A stretch of 64,000 nt of DNA from Dichomitus squalens LYAD-421 SS1 (Eukaryota; Basidiomycota; Agaricomycetes; Polyporales; Polyporaceae), in contig NW_006766897.1 of assembly GCF_000275845.1 (NCBI RefSeq), positions 126,938-190,937 on the forward strand, given 5' to 3'. This document shows positions 23,719-36,015 of this stretch, in pieces (position 1 is the stretch's first letter; each line of letters begins with the position of its first letter). The translations under genes and the position numbers were made by a program. Below the pieces are notes generated by a model. That model was not told where the DNA came from and did no database searches. It saw only the letters and a program-made list of their open reading frames with translations.

Positions 23719-26219
23719 ATGCCAGTTCCTGTCCCCGCTTACACCAAGCAGCCCGCCCACCCCGTAATCAAGATCAATCATCCCGTCCAGCCAGATAGCG
23801 AATCTTCTGTCTTCCAACACCTGACCCACTCCTTACCTCTCCCACCTCAGGGACCTCCGCCGTCCTACGCGACGAGGGAGGAGTGGATCAGTTCGCTTCC
23901 CTCTTGGAGGAGAAACAAGCCCCGCCGTATCTGGGAGGACGAGTCCGCTCGTGCTCAGGACTTCACTTTGCAGGATTTTAACGAAGGGTTGGCCGTGACG
24001 GATAACGTCTCGGTCATTAAAGGAGAGCTCGCGCAAGCTTGCATTCCGCCCGTCTGTTACACCCAGCCTCAAGCTCCGGCTTACGGCAACATGTACTTGC
24101 CCGCCGAGGAGTTGGACGAGGAGATGAGTGGTTTCCCCGTCGCTATGCAAGATTGGCGGAGTGACGATGGCGCCTACGGGGTGGATGTCCCGTCTGCCGA
24201 GAAGAAGCACTACGAGCGCATGGCCCTCGAGAGTCCTCGGGAGGTCGACGAGGATTACACTCATCGGGTCATCACCCGGTCTTATTCAGCGCCTGACTCC
24301 ACATCTGAGTCATATGCCGGGTACGAGAGAGGTGCCTTCAGCCCCGTCCTCGAGGACCGCTCTCCCGACGGTCTCGGCAACTCCTCGCCCGAGGCAGCGG
24401 ACGTCGCTGAACCCGGCTCGAGTCCCGTCGGGCCAGCGACTCCTTTCGCAGACTACGTCGACAATGCCATCGCCGCCGAGGCTCAGCTTATTCCCGCGTT
24501 GCAGCGCAATCGGGCTGTTGAGGTCGCTCAAGCTGCCGCCTATAGCGCTCATCACGACGGTTACCACGTATCTTGCTACCAATGCCAGACGTATCAAGTG
24601 GAGCAGCCTATGCAGCAAGCTCCCGTTGTCGACACTGTCGTGGCGCCTGTTGCCACCGCGGCCTACAAGAAACTCGCAGCACCCCTGTCCGAATGGATTG
24701 TGGGCTATGTTTGGAAGGTTTGTACAACTGGCATGCGACTGTCGCCCGAGTACGCTCAGCCATCGTGGGTAGTGTTCGCCATTGCAGTGTTTTGACATGC
24801 TGATGAGCTTGGTTGCAGGGCCTTCCTCAAGCACTACCCGAGCACCCCTCCTGCCCATCTGGTCTCGTCAACGCACTCGATGCTGTTGTCGACGCTTCTG
24901 CAGCCTTCTGCTATCTTCCTCGCGCTTTGGTATATCGTCCGTTTGCCTGTCTTCTTCGGACCAGTCGGTCTTTGCCCGGAGCATGCGAAGGAGATGCGGT
25001 TCCGTGCCGAGCTCCTTGGAGACGCTCATATCGGGACGGACAGGGATGTCATCGAAGCCTATGCCCCTTTCCGCTTGATCTTGCTCGGCTGCATGCTGGC
25101 TAATAAGTGGTTGGACGACCACACCTTCTCCAACAAGACTTGGTATGTTGTAGACCATTCCTTCGTGGATCAATTGTTTATACGTTTACTAGGCACACCA
25201 TCTCGAATGTTCCCATCCGCTCGTTGAACCGGCTTGAGGCTCTCGCGCTCGACATCTTCAAGTACGACCTTTCCATCTCAACAGAGCAATGGTCGACATG
25301 GCTCTCGGACATCATGGCGTATCACCAGGCTTCGTCCTCGCCTGTCTACCCGCAACCCATTTCACGGCCCTCGACGAGCCCCCACAATATAGTGCGTGAG
25401 GCTATCGAAACTCTGGTCGACGCGCGACCGGTTGACTGTGGATGCGGTGGGAACGATTCGCCCGCGTGTACCGTTCCCCCCCAGCCAGTTTTCGTTGCCC
25501 TCGACTCTAAGAAGGAGAAAGCTAGCATCGAGGAGACTTACGTGGACGACGTTTTGGAGATCGATCTCGACGAGGATGGCCCTATCAGGGAGGAGTACTT
25601 GCCTAGGAGGCGCACCAGCCGTCGCTCCTCTGGCTTCGGCTACGTGCCTTTCGTCAAGTTTCCTGAGCGTAGTCTTCCTCCACCTGCCAAGTGGAGTCCA
25701 GCTGCGGACGAACCCATAGTACGCGATGCGTCTCGACCTCACGGCCAGTACGTGGCTCCGCAGCCTGTGGCTCATTTGCCTATGGGCCCCGCCCCCCCGC
25801 CTCCGCCCCCGCCCTTCCAGTCGGCGATGGATGTGCATCGTCCGTCGTGGCCCGTGGGTGGGTATATAATGGGCCAGGAGCCTGTCAACCGTCCTACGGT
25901 GTTTGCTCCTCCGCCAGTATTCCAAGCTCCCGTTCCTGGCTTCGAGTATGGATATGCCATGCCGCCGGCGCCTCACGGACATGCGCGTTCCCACTCCCTT
26001 ACGTACAACCAGGCCATCGCAGATCAAGTCCCCGCCCGAATGCGCTCGTACTCGCAGACGCGATACGACCATCCCTACAGCGACGTCCGCGCTACCGAGC
26101 CCCACTTCTTCCCTCCGCCCGCAATGTCTTCACATTGGGGTGCCTATGACCGTGTAGGCTTCCCAACTTCGTACGATCGCCCCTTCGGGCTCCAGCACCG
26201 ACCCTCGCTGAAGGCGTGA
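23719..26219 (+). CDS. Cyclin-domain protein, Pho80/PCL type
   Basis: Probable regulatory partner of a Pho85-like cyclin-dependent kinase. Exons 23719-24764, 24819-25142 and 25193-26219 give 798 aa. The cyclin fold covers roughly residues 345-490 and reads through AFLKHYPSTPP, LQPSAIFLALWYIVRLP, FRLILLGCMLANKWLDDHTF, SNKTWHTISNVPIRSLNRLE and LALDIFKYDLSIS, the last being the typical end of a PCL cyclin box. The long N-terminal (about 345 aa) and C-terminal (about 310 aa) arms are low in complexity, with many SP/TP sites and a GPAPPPPPPPF proline run. The first intron uses GTGGGT and was placed because it alone gives the correct phase. Which kinase it pairs with cannot be told. Confidence 0.75.
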
Positions 26220-29200
26220 GGTTGTATAACACACGTCTAGAACCGCAACGGAGATTTAGATAGTTGCACTTACTCCTCGTCTCGGTACCTTCCACGCATC
26301 ATTCATTATAATAATCTGCCTCCGTCGGCCCCTGGCGTATCATCCCCCCACTTGAGTTGCTCTGCGCAAGCGTAGGGCAGCTCATACGCCACTCTCTACT
26401 GCGCGCCAGCTTTCCGCATTCTTCGGTCATGGTCTCTTTTATGTCTCTCGCATCACAACATCTTTCCACTGCTCGGGCTCTCCACTCTCCACGACATATC
26501 CATCCTGTCTCCGGATTGCCCACTCCACTCTCCACTGGCTGCTCAACATCGACAACACGCACTTCGTATCTATTCTCACTACTATCGGCACACGTTTGGG
26601 GCCAGAGGTCGCTATGCGACCCCGCCCGATCTCGCCCGGAGAGCCCCTGTCACTCGTCAATGACCTATGGCGCCGTATATCAGCATTCCCGCACGTTGGA
26701 CGGACCTGCTTCCTCGCTGTTCGATATCGCCATCTTTCACCTCGGTCTCCTCGTGTACAGAATACCTTGCCGTACATTCACGCTTCTGCTACCCTAATGT
26801 TGTTTCATGTCGCTGTCCTCTCAATCGTCTCGTTCTGGTTTTTACATCACGTCTGTTCTGCTGCATTGATCACAAACGCACAAAAACATACGGAAAATCC
26901 AGAAAACCCCACACATCGCGCATCTCTCGTTCAGTCGTTTCGTACCTTTGCCTTTGTGGTCCCCTTTCACACGCACAACCCTCCTCCTTCCCCCGCTACG
27001 AAGCCCCCTTGCTTCCTACCACCCTTTGTCCGCTTTACCCCTGTAGCATGCTTCATCCCCGTAGGTAGCTTATGTGACACCATCCCGCTCATGTTTCCGA
27101 CATCGGAATCGCAGGTGACCCTGCTTATTTGTACATGTCATCAATTGGAGACTGCATTATGCTGTGAGCCCTCTTTCAGGCTGGTGTGTGCGCTTGCTTG
27201 TCCGTCGCCGAACTCATCATGCCGCCGAAGCCCTTCCACCGTCCCATCCATCGATTTCCGCTGCCAACGCCGCGACCCAGAAGCCGTTGCTGCCGTATCG
27301 CGGTATCCTGAAGAACGGAGCAACGGGCAGCCGAATCTGCTCGAATGCCGGTGTACGCATGCTCAAGTGACTTTTGGAAACGCCTCAAACACACAATCGA
27401 TAGCTCAACTACCGCGATATGTTGTAGTCTGATTGGATGTGGGAGTGATCGCTCGCAAGGAAGGACGTGCACCGTCTTTGTCGTCTTTTACGCCCGCATG
27501 ACTTAGATGGAGGTCTTATGAGCGCTCTGACTTGGAAGGAATAGTTCCCCTCTTGGTACACGACACCATTCTTTGTGCTACAGAAGGTTGCATTGACAGA
27601 CACAGAGCGGATGCGTATCACTTGGCAGAAGACTAAGTGGACCGGTACTACCGCGTCCCGACCTTATTGCCGAGCGTCGGAGGGCGGTATCGTTGAGTAC
27701 ATGCTCAATTTCAGTAAGTACCTAGGCGTCCTTCATCATATTTTGTTATCCAGATGCAAGTTCCAGGGACAGGGAGCGGATGCATATACGCACTAGACGC
27801 CACAGGTCTCAGCAGGGTGTAGGCGAATATGGTAGGAGGAGACCGACACGCACGACGATTTGAATATATCGGTGGACCTCGGGACCTATCGATGCATGTC
27901 GGCGAATATGACCATTGCGCAGGTTTCTGCCGTGGCATGGCTTTTGCCACCTTAGTCTTGGATCAGAGCTCGTCAAGAGAGCTACACAGGATGACACAGA
28001 TCGCAGCCGTGCGAGCCTCGGGCCGTAGGGAGTACAAAGAGCCAGACATTTGTGGTATCCGGTGCGTTCGGGCTCATTGGGCAAACCCGTGTCCGTAGAT
28101 ATCACTGAAATTTGAAGTCGGAGCTACAGAAAAAAGGGCGTGAAGGATACGTCTCTGGCCGGGTTGGTAGGTTGCTTGTCCTGGAATCCAAGCGCTGGTT
28201 CTTCCAATGTACTCAAAGCGGTAAACAGGTGCCCACAGTGTAGCAACGGCTGTTGATAGCATATGCAAGTGCCGGTGGCAAGATACTACACGCGCTAATG
28301 ACTTACTGAGCTGATGGGCCCAGATGATCAGCCCAGGGTACTAGAAGCTCGAGGGGCCTGCATGGTCGGTTACTCCGTCAGTGCCTTCATATTACTACCC
28401 CAAAGTAGCACGCTTGAGGCGAGAGGATGCGGTGCAATAGTCGGCCGGCGTTGTCAGCGCCCGCTGAAGCATCAAGAGCTCGGACATGGCGCCTGGGCGA
28501 GGATCACACGGTCCCATCATGCTCAGACAATCTCCGAGTGGAGAGCATATTACTCGCCTGGTCGCATGCGCAGACTTGCGCTCCGTGCTACACACCTTGT
28601 CAATTGTTACTCCACAGAGAAAACAGATGCATGTGGGCAATTTATCCTGCGCCACCGAACCCCGCGAAGGAGCCAGTCCAGTCTATGTAGCGGACTCGCA
28701 GTATAGCCTTGCCCCGCCCGTCAGCCTTAGATGTCCGCTGATATGATGTCAGCTAGAACGTCAGATCATGCGGCATGAAAGCAAAGACGCTCACCCATAG
28801 TAGAAAATCCTTAGCGGTTAGATGAACCTCAGCGCGATACATGGCATATTGGGGCCTAACCAGCCTGTCGGCGGTCAAACGAGAGCCTGTCACTTCATCT
28901 TGAAGTCCTGCCAAATTGAGACAGCGAAGCGAGAAGCATGCTGATGTAAGCGGGGAAAGACTGGGGGCTTGGGAATTGCGAGATCACCTCATCCACCGTA
29001 GGGCGCGCGGTTGTGCCGGACATCTGCCTTTGCTAGCTCTCGTCCATCCAGGCTAGTACATACACAGCGGCTCGCGCAGCAGTCGCTAACGCTGATATTC
29101 TTGGGCCATCTTAACCGGCGTCATCTGCCCACGGGCACGGGCGTCGGAAGTCAGATTGCGGCTTCTTGAGATGCATTCCTTGACCTCTCACGACCACCAT

Positions 29201-29339
29201 TCGTATTGCTTTCTCCGCATCAACATGGCAATGGATGCCCAGCACAATGTCATCACGAACGGCACCATCTGTTTCCACATGTGTCCAACTGGTTTTAAAC
29301 CTCCTGGGATGCCGGTGTCCTCCCAACGCTCCTCCAGCT
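26220..29339. other. Gene-poor stretch upstream of the terpene synthase
   Basis: About 3.1 kb without a supportable gene. It begins with the 3' flank of the cyclin gene and a C/T-rich run (26300-27100). Open frames up to 278 codons exist (26596-27432) but have skewed composition and no domain. I looked for transposase, reverse transcriptase, tRNA and terpene-cluster enzyme motifs and found none. It may hold decayed mobile elements too diverged to read. Confidence 0.4.
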
Positions 29340-30765
29340 ATGCCTTCCCTTACCCTTTCTCCTCTTGCCTTGCTCTGGCGTTCTGCTCGCTCTCACGCTA
29401 GCCTTCTCTACCTTTTGCTTCCACAGTGAGTAGATTAGATGCACTCCCAATCTCTTCTGAAGTCTGAGCATCGTTCTTGTGTCCTCAGTGCGCCGTCCTT
29501 GCCCATCAAGGAGGGCTCGCTCTTCGTAGACGATAGAATTCGTCCCGTGCGTTAATCCCTTTTGCTTCTTGTCCATTTTCTTCTGATTCGTCATGCGTGG
29601 TTTTCAGGATGCGTTTCATGAGACAAAGCGTATAATTCGAGACTTCTTGAGCGGCCTTGGCTTCCGATCTCCTCGGACACCGAAGAATTTCGACTTGAGG
29701 CAGCAACTTACCGCGGAGATCGCATCGTGGAACATCGACGTGAGCACAACGTTCACAGAGAAGATGCTCCATAACAGCTGCAACATGGCGGAATGCTGCT
29801 ATAGCCATGAGAGTCCGGAGCACCAGTACTTCATCGCACTCTACACGGCATTCACATTTTACGCCGACGACCACTGTGGTGCCGACCCAGAGCCCATCGG
29901 TCAGTTTGCTCAGCGCTGTCTGGAGGGCGCACCCCAACTCGATCCCGTTCTCGACCGGTTCGCGGCACATTTGAATAAGACGTTTGGCCTCTGGCCACGC
30001 ATTGGCGCGAACGCCATTATCAGCGGCACCTTCGACTCTATGACAGCGATGTACATCGAGTACACTACGAAGGACATGGCCACGCGACCCGGCGCGACCC
30101 GGTACCCGTATTACGTGCGCACGAAATCAGGCGTCGGTCCTCCGTACGCCCATTTCATCTTCCCGTCGGCCTGGCGGTCGAGTGTGAATTCATACATTCA
30201 GATCATTCCGTAAGTTGTACTTGCCGGCCTGACGACGACCTCCTAGTTTAGTGACCTTTTTCTCCGCCGGTCATCTAGTGAACTCGATTATTTCATTAAT
30301 TGCACGAAGTACGTAACATGCATCTGCTTTCCCAGCGATGCGAGGATCAGACGCTAATGCATCATCTCTTCAGCGACCTGTAGGTGTCTGTGGGCGTGAT
30401 GCAAATTCGTCCAAACCGGACTGACGCCTGGTGCTTCTACAGGCTATCCTTTTACAAGGAGTCTCTCGCCGGCGAGACTGACAACTATGTGCATTTGCGC
30501 GCCTCTGCGGAGCGCAAGTCACCCACTGATGTGCTGCGAACATTGGCGGCTGAAGTCACTGACACCGTAGAGAGGATCGACGCTATCACGTCTATCGACC
30601 CCGAGCTGGCCGCATTATGGCAGAGGTTCTTGCAGGTGACTGCTGTTTCCGCAACTTCGTTGGCTACCTAAGCGGATCATCTGACATGCCCAACTGTAGG
30701 GCTATCTGGAATTCCACGTAAAGACGACACGATATCGGCTTGCCGAGCTCGATTTCTATGCCTGA
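29340..30765 (+). CDS. Trichodiene-synthase-like (Tri5 family) class I terpene cyclase
   Basis: Predicted sesquiterpene or monoterpene synthase acting on a prenyl diphosphate. Exons 29340-29425, 29489-29546, 29608-30209, 30279-30308, 30374-30379, 30443-30635 and 30700-30765 give 346 aa, typical for the class. The first metal-binding motif is YADDHCGAD (D135, D136, D141). The second is the NSE triad NDLLSFYKE with N259, S263 and E267 correctly spaced. A terminal TTRYRL supplies the Arg-Tyr pair. The third base of N259, all of D260 and two bases of L261 come from a 6-nt exon (30374-30379); without it the NSE motif is broken. The first exon (MPSLTLSPLALLWRSARS) is the least certain part. No P450, oxidoreductase or transporter adjoins it, so it looks like a stand-alone terpene gene. 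The product cannot be predicted. Confidence 0.85.
30374..30379 (+). other. 6-nt micro-exon within the terpene synthase NSE motif
   Basis: Sequence CGACCT, preceded by CTCTTCAG and followed by GTAGGTGT. It completes Asn259, encodes Asp260 and begins Leu261. Flanking introns are 65 and 63 nt. Confidence 0.7.
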
Positions 30766-32155
30766 CGAACGACACAGCCGACATTTCCGACATCGCGATG
30801 CTACTTCACGGACACCTTATCTAACCTCTCCCGTACAATTAGTCTCGCGGGCGCACGACCTTCCTACAGTTTGCCTAGTGTACAACCACGGCATTTCACT
30901 TATTATGTATTATGAAGATACTAGTAGCGCACTGCTGTCGTCTTCCTGGTTCTCTCCACGATCAGGTTTGCCGGTTTCCTGCGCACCAGTCTCCCGATGT
31001 ACCCGTATTGTGATCGTACTTACATGTGATTCGCAAACACGTTTCGATCGCGGGAGGGATTCAGGCTCACGATCGAGATTCACCCGATGCGTCAAATGCA
31101 CCAAGTACTTAAGTATCGTCGCAACCAGAACTCTGAGCCGAGCGCGTGGCCTCGCGTGGCTCGCGCGTTCTTTGGTTCTGTTTGGCCTGCTTCCCGTCTG
31201 CTACATATCAGCGCCTAGAAGTAAGTTTTTTCTGTACGAAGCTCTCTCGACGACGGCGAACTGGCTGCATTTCTATCGCCCTCCTGCATCTTCGCGACCG
31301 GGCTAAGTGGGCGGCGAATGGTCGTTAAAGAGCGGGTGCGCCAGGTCCGATGACAGCGGTGAGTCTTAGTTCCGTCCTTCCTTTCCGATGATGCCAACTA
31401 TATTCCCAAACATACGAACGCCCTCGCGCGTTGTGAAATCACCTTACTCTACAACGGTATCTGAGACATGCTTCCCAGTGAGACGTGGCGTGTCGAACCT
31501 CATGCTGATGTGTGTGCTTGTCTTCTCAGTTTCCTGTAGTGGGCACGCCTCAGCTCGAGGTTGCACATGGAGGCCCACGGGCCTGGGGCCGTTGGCGCGT
31601 TGATCGTCTTGTGGTGGGAAGGAGCCGGAACCGGATGGCTGAAGGTGAGTTCGACTATGCCTTTCACGTTCACGTTTCCCTTCATCCGTCCTGTCGGCTT
31701 CATTTTGGTACACTTTGACCTGCGCGTGATGACATACTATTCACACTGTATGAACGCCGGCGCTACCGCGTCGGCGTTGAGAGTAAACCTTTTTCTACAA
31801 CGGTATCTGACGCAACCTTCACGACCCGACCTGTCGTTGTCATAACTGCCGTGTCTCGAGGCGTGTATGCTGACGCATGTTGTTCCCACAGCCTTTCAAT
31901 CAGGAATACGAGAAACGCTTGTAGGATGAAGTACCATATGGTGAGTTGAGTAATTTCGGCTTTCGGGAGTATCTAGTCGCCTTGGGCGGCACACGTCGAG
32001 CACATAGTACGATGCACTTATGGATAGATCATTATACGGGAACTTGCTATGTATTACATCCGTGTGATTGCTCGCAGCGTGAATGAATAACGGTCATCTC
32101 GAACGCATGTGAATGTGAACACAGCGTGCCACAGTAGCACGAGATCGTATGGTAA
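30766..32155. other. Intergenic region downstream of the terpene synthase
   Basis: About 1.4 kb. I see short frames and several good splice-like signals (for example TTCTCAG near 31531 and GTGAGT near 31645) but no exon chain that gives a recognisable protein. A 16-nt exact repeat at 31449 and 31795 suggests an old local duplication. Confidence 0.35.
31449..31464 (+). repeat. 16-nt direct repeat, copy 1 (copy 2 at 31795-31810)
   Basis: CTACAACGGTATCTGA occurs twice 346 bp apart in the same orientation. The flanks are only loosely similar. Confidence 0.5.
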
Positions 32156-32908
32156 TTAGGGTGCATTACCTCGCGCGACATCTGCGTCCGAAATCAGTTT
32201 CTCATCTTCGAACGCGTCTGACGGCACTTGGCCTTGAATTTGACTGAGGGCACCCTTGAAGATGTACAGGTATGGGCCAGACTTCACGGGGGGCGGCGTG
32301 GATTGATATGCAACGGGAAGCGCACAACGAGGGCAGTGAAACCTGTACTGTTTCTCGTGCCCACCTTCTCTGATGAGTGCGGTGATTGGCACACGTTCAG
32401 CGGCTTCTCCGGAGTGACGCCAGGGGAGATGACCACTCACCGCTCTATGAGGATGGGGTCCTTGGCCGTCGCGTTCAGTTTGAACACGCGCGCCTTGGCG
32501 TCGCGGGCGTCCTGGCAGCGCACGACGACTGCGCCGTCGGTCTGCCTTCGTGGGAGGGCGGTCAAGCTCTTGTCGATGACGAGCTGCGCCCGCATGGTGC
32601 CATGTCAGCTGGCATGAGACTCGGTCGACAGGCAGTGCACAGAGGACGAGATGACGCACAATAAACTCGCCGCAGATGCAATCTGTGCGGAACAAATGGG
32701 TGAGCTTTTAGACCAGGGAAGACGGGCGTGATATCACACAATAGACGCGGAGCGCTGCTGCCTGTGATGCGGTGGGACGCGCTGGGGCGAGCGAACAATG
32801 AGGGCGGCGAGTCAGCGCGAAAAAGTTGCGTGAAAATCGGGGATGGTGGTAAAAATACTTGCCATCCGCGGACGAGGAGACGGCGGAGCGAGAGACGACC
32901 TTGGGCAT
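32156..32908 (-). CDS. STEEP1/CXorf56-like protein (UPF0428 family)
   Basis: Homolog of human STEEP1, an ER-linked protein whose fungal role is unclear. Exons 32863-32908, 32740-32781, 32660-32682, 32441-32583 and 32156-32369 give 155 aa, shorter than the 222-aa human protein. Family blocks: the N-terminus MPKVVSRSAVSSSAD, then LRVYYCICGEFILVIDKSL, LPRRQTD, EKQYRFHCPRC with its second Cys pair, and LPVAYQSTPPP. The two Cys pairs (CIC and CPRC) are likely metal ligands. LRVYYC appears only when the intron 32683-32739 is removed. Intron 1 (32782-32862) must use a GC donor (GATG/GCAAGT) for the phase to fit. It shares a 341-bp upstream region with the ankyrin gene. Confidence 0.8.
32782..32862 (-). 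other. Probable GC-AG intron in the STEEP1-like gene
   Basis: Donor GCAAGT, branch-like CGCTGACTC, acceptor CGCCCCAG. A nearby GT (GTATTT) would leave the wrong phase. The intron could alternatively be retained, since the frame stays open through it. Confidence 0.5.
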
Positions 32909-33249
32909 GGTGGAAGCAGAGCAAGGGTAGAGCGCGGTCAGATAGACAGTACTAGCACACGGCGAGAGAGGTGGCAGCAGGAGAGGATGAAGGAACGTCG
33001 ACAAGTACTGTTCGAGCGGTGCAGGCGCAGATGGCGGGCAGTGTGCCGAGAAAGACCGTCACGGTCGGCGAACAACGAGAGCCCTGCACGTGATCGTTTC
33101 GCCTTATTATTGCCCTGCTTGGGCTGTGCACCGTCACGGTCCGCCAGCCAGTGCAGCTAAGTAGTGGTGTCTTCAACTCCCCGCCGTGCAGCCGACCTCC
33201 TTCCATCCATCCTCTCCGTCCGCCCAGCCGTCCTCCCCCGCCTCCCACC
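32909..33249. promoter_or_regulatory. Shared upstream region of the STEEP1-like and ankyrin genes
   Basis: 341 bp between divergent starts. No specific site assigned. Confidence 0.45.
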
Positions 33250-35382
33250 ATGGCCGAGAAGGATGCCTGCGCCCGCCTCCGCAGGGCTGTAAAAGGTGCG
33301 TCCATGTTTCACCCGTCCGTCGTCCGGTAGTTTGTCGGACTGACCTTCGGGTCGGGTAGAGAACAACCTCTTTCTCGTCAAACGACTCATCAAGCGCACG
33401 GACATGCGCAATCCCGACCCCTCCGTCAAACGCTACACTTCGCTCGCATGGGCCGCCATCCTAGGACACGAGGAGACGTTTGAGTTCCTCCTCAGCAGCG
33501 GGCACGACGATGACCACGAATACAGCAAGGTGCGTCCACTCCAGTCTACCCGCAGTGGCCTTCCTGACTTGACGTTCTTTTTATCCGCGGACAGGACTCA
33601 GAAAACAACACCATCCTCTTACTGCTTGCTGATGCACGACCGCCCCCATCCGACCCCCACTCTAAGGGCCCCTCAGAACAAGACTTCCTTGGGGCCACCC
33701 TCCGAATGGCCCGGATGTACATTGACCGCTATCCCGAGGTCCTCGACTGGGCCAACATCGAAGGGAAGACGGCACTGCACGTTGCAGCGCAAAAGGGCAA
33801 CGAGGAGCTCGTTCGGGTGAGTCTGTGGCGCACATTTCCCCATCCGTGTCCGGCGTGCCCAACCGTTCCCTCGTCCTGCCGCAGATGCTTTGCGATCACG
33901 GCGCAGACTTTGACCTGGCCGATAACGAGGGGAATACTCCGCTACATTAGTGAGCATTATTATGTTGGCCGTCCCAAAATCCCGAACTCGCAGAAACTCA
34001 TTCCGTTCTAGTGCGAGCGCCTGGGGTAACGTTACGGTACGTGCCTGCTCCCGCTATGCCTCGTGGGGAAGCTCCGACCGCTGACTGGCTCCTCGCAGAT
34101 CGTCCAGCTGCTGATTGAGCGCGGATGCCAATACTCGGCGCGGAACAACCAAGGGTTCACGCCCTCGGATTATGCATACTCGTACGTTGCTGTGCTCGAG
34201 ATCCTCACATGAGATTGATCTACATAATGACCGCATCACAGAATAAGTACGCGAGATGCTCTGCAAGATACAGCTCGAATACAATTTGAAAACAACAAGA
34301 AGGCCAGGCGGAACGTGTACCAGCAGGCCGCCGTTCGGGGCAACGAGTGGAATGGCCCGGCGAATATGCAAGTATACCCTCCATCACCGAGGGAGCATGC
34401 CCATTTGCAGAACGGTTCCGTACGGGTGAGGAGCGGTTCAGGGACCAGCCATACGACGACGACATCCAACAGCGGCGACCTGCTCGATGGGCATGTGGCG
34501 CAGCAAGCCCCCTCGCGGTTCTGGTCGTCACCATCACGACGGCCTGCACCGTTACCCTCGGGGTCGCACTCTCCCGGACACCCGGGACATCCTTCAGCGA
34601 GCTCAACAAGTAGTACATTTGGATTCGCCTCGTCACCCGTCTCGCAACCCAACTCCGCCACCCTCCTTCCCAATGTCAATTCCAATCCTGCGTCCGCTTT
34701 GTCACCGATCGCAACACGAATGCGAGAACGGGATGCGGATGCGATGGAGAAGTACAAGCTGCGACAACGTAGCGGGAGCGCTACGACCGCATCGACAGAC
34801 AGCCCGTCGCAGAACGAGTCTGCGTCTCCGCCCGCACCACCACCGAAAGACACGGACGAAGTCTCCGCGCTCTCATCAATAGGCACGATCGGCTCCGTCG
34901 CGCCCCGGCGTCGATTACGGCCGTCCGCCTCCGCGGCGCAGCTGCGGACGAATCCCCAGCCGCTGACGATACCGACAAGTCAGGGGGAGCCCCGAAGCCG
35001 CTCGGGGACGAGCCCCGCGATGCTCAAGCCGACGCACAACCTCCCTTCGCCCCCGGGCGAGTCGTCCGCGCTGCCCACCCCGACGCAGAACTCGACCGCG
35101 CCGCGGCCGAGCATACAGCGCTCGGGGAGCTCGCAGCCGCCGGTCGGCGGCAACGGCAACGGCAACGACTACACGGGGCCCCCGAGCGAGTATGCGCGGT
35201 TCCCGCCGCCGCCGATGACGGAGGAGCCGGAGCGGGCGTCGACGCCGACCACGGCGACAGCGCCTACGCACACGCGGCGGTTACCGTTCAATTTGCTGTC
35301 GTCGCACAAGAACAGCATGGATTCGCACGTTTCGAGTGGGGGGCATCGGAGAAACGCGTCTGTGAACGCGGTGGTCAGGTAG
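33250..35382 (+). CDS. Ankyrin-repeat protein, Avo2-like (TORC2-associated)
   Basis: Predicted 583 aa from exons 33250-33295, 33360-33529, 33595-33816, 33885-33949, 34012-34036, 34099-34181 and 34242-35382. About four to five ankyrin repeats fill residues 1-205: LRRAVKENNLFLVKRLIKR, TSLAWAAILGHEETFEFLL, GKTALHVAAQKGNEELVR, GNTPLHYASAWGNVTIVQLL and GFTPSDYAYS. The rest is Ser/Pro-rich and disordered, with a basic RMRERDADAMEKYKLRQR segment, which resembles the layout of fungal Avo2, a non-essential TORC2 subunit. The repeat borders follow the exon borders, and the 25-nt exon 5 is needed to complete one repeat. Assignment to Avo2 rather than to another ankyrin protein is an inference. Confidence 0.78.
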
Positions 35383-36015
35383 GGATGCGCAGGCTCCAGG
35401 GGCGGGTCGCTGTGCGTGGTCAGGGTGGCTTCTCCTCCCCGCATGTACAGTACTCGGTTCGGCGGGTGTTCTTGGCGAGTCATGGGGGGTGTATTCTTGA
35501 CGTTTGCTGCACGCGGGTGCTGGAGGTTACTTATTCGCAAGGGGTGGGGTGTTGTATGTACAAGTCGCATTCGCTGTGTACCTTGCTCTGTTGTGCATTG
35601 ATCCGTACGTGTAACCACGCGGGCTTGCTGGATGCCGTATTGTATGTGATCTACAGTACGTACGGGTGTGTCGATGCTTGAGTGAGCAGGGTTCGCTGGG
35701 AAACCTTCGGAGGAGGCCTGTGGCAGATCTGAGATGAACTCACGTCCGGAGACTGCCGTGTTACGTAGTGGGCACGGGGGCGCCTTGGCCCTTGGGGCGC
35801 CCAGAGCGCGAGAGGCCAAGGGCTGGCGGTTGTGGCAGGCGTCGAGCAGGTGTCCTCCGCGCGGTCCCAATACGAGTGCTTACGTCCTGCTCAGTTCTCC
35901 CGGCCTCGCTGCTCAGTGCTCGTCGCTCCCGCTTATAGTGCTAACTCCTGTCCTCTCTTCGTGCTTCGGGGGCCAGCGCACGCTTCCTTGTACTTGACTG
36001 CCATCGGTCTGCACC
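35383..36015. other. Intergenic region between the ankyrin and transporter genes
   Basis: 3' flank, then upstream region of the transporter. No gene recognised. Confidence 0.45.

Noticed and set aside
23115..23798. 227-codon plus-strand open frame upstream of the cyclin gene
   Set aside because: C/T-rich leader composition, overlapping the cyclin start in another frame; more likely untranslated leader.
26596..27432. 278-codon plus-strand open frame
   Set aside because: Composition follows a C/T-rich genomic tract (Pro, Ser, Cys, His), no domain or exon partners were seen, and no promoter context.
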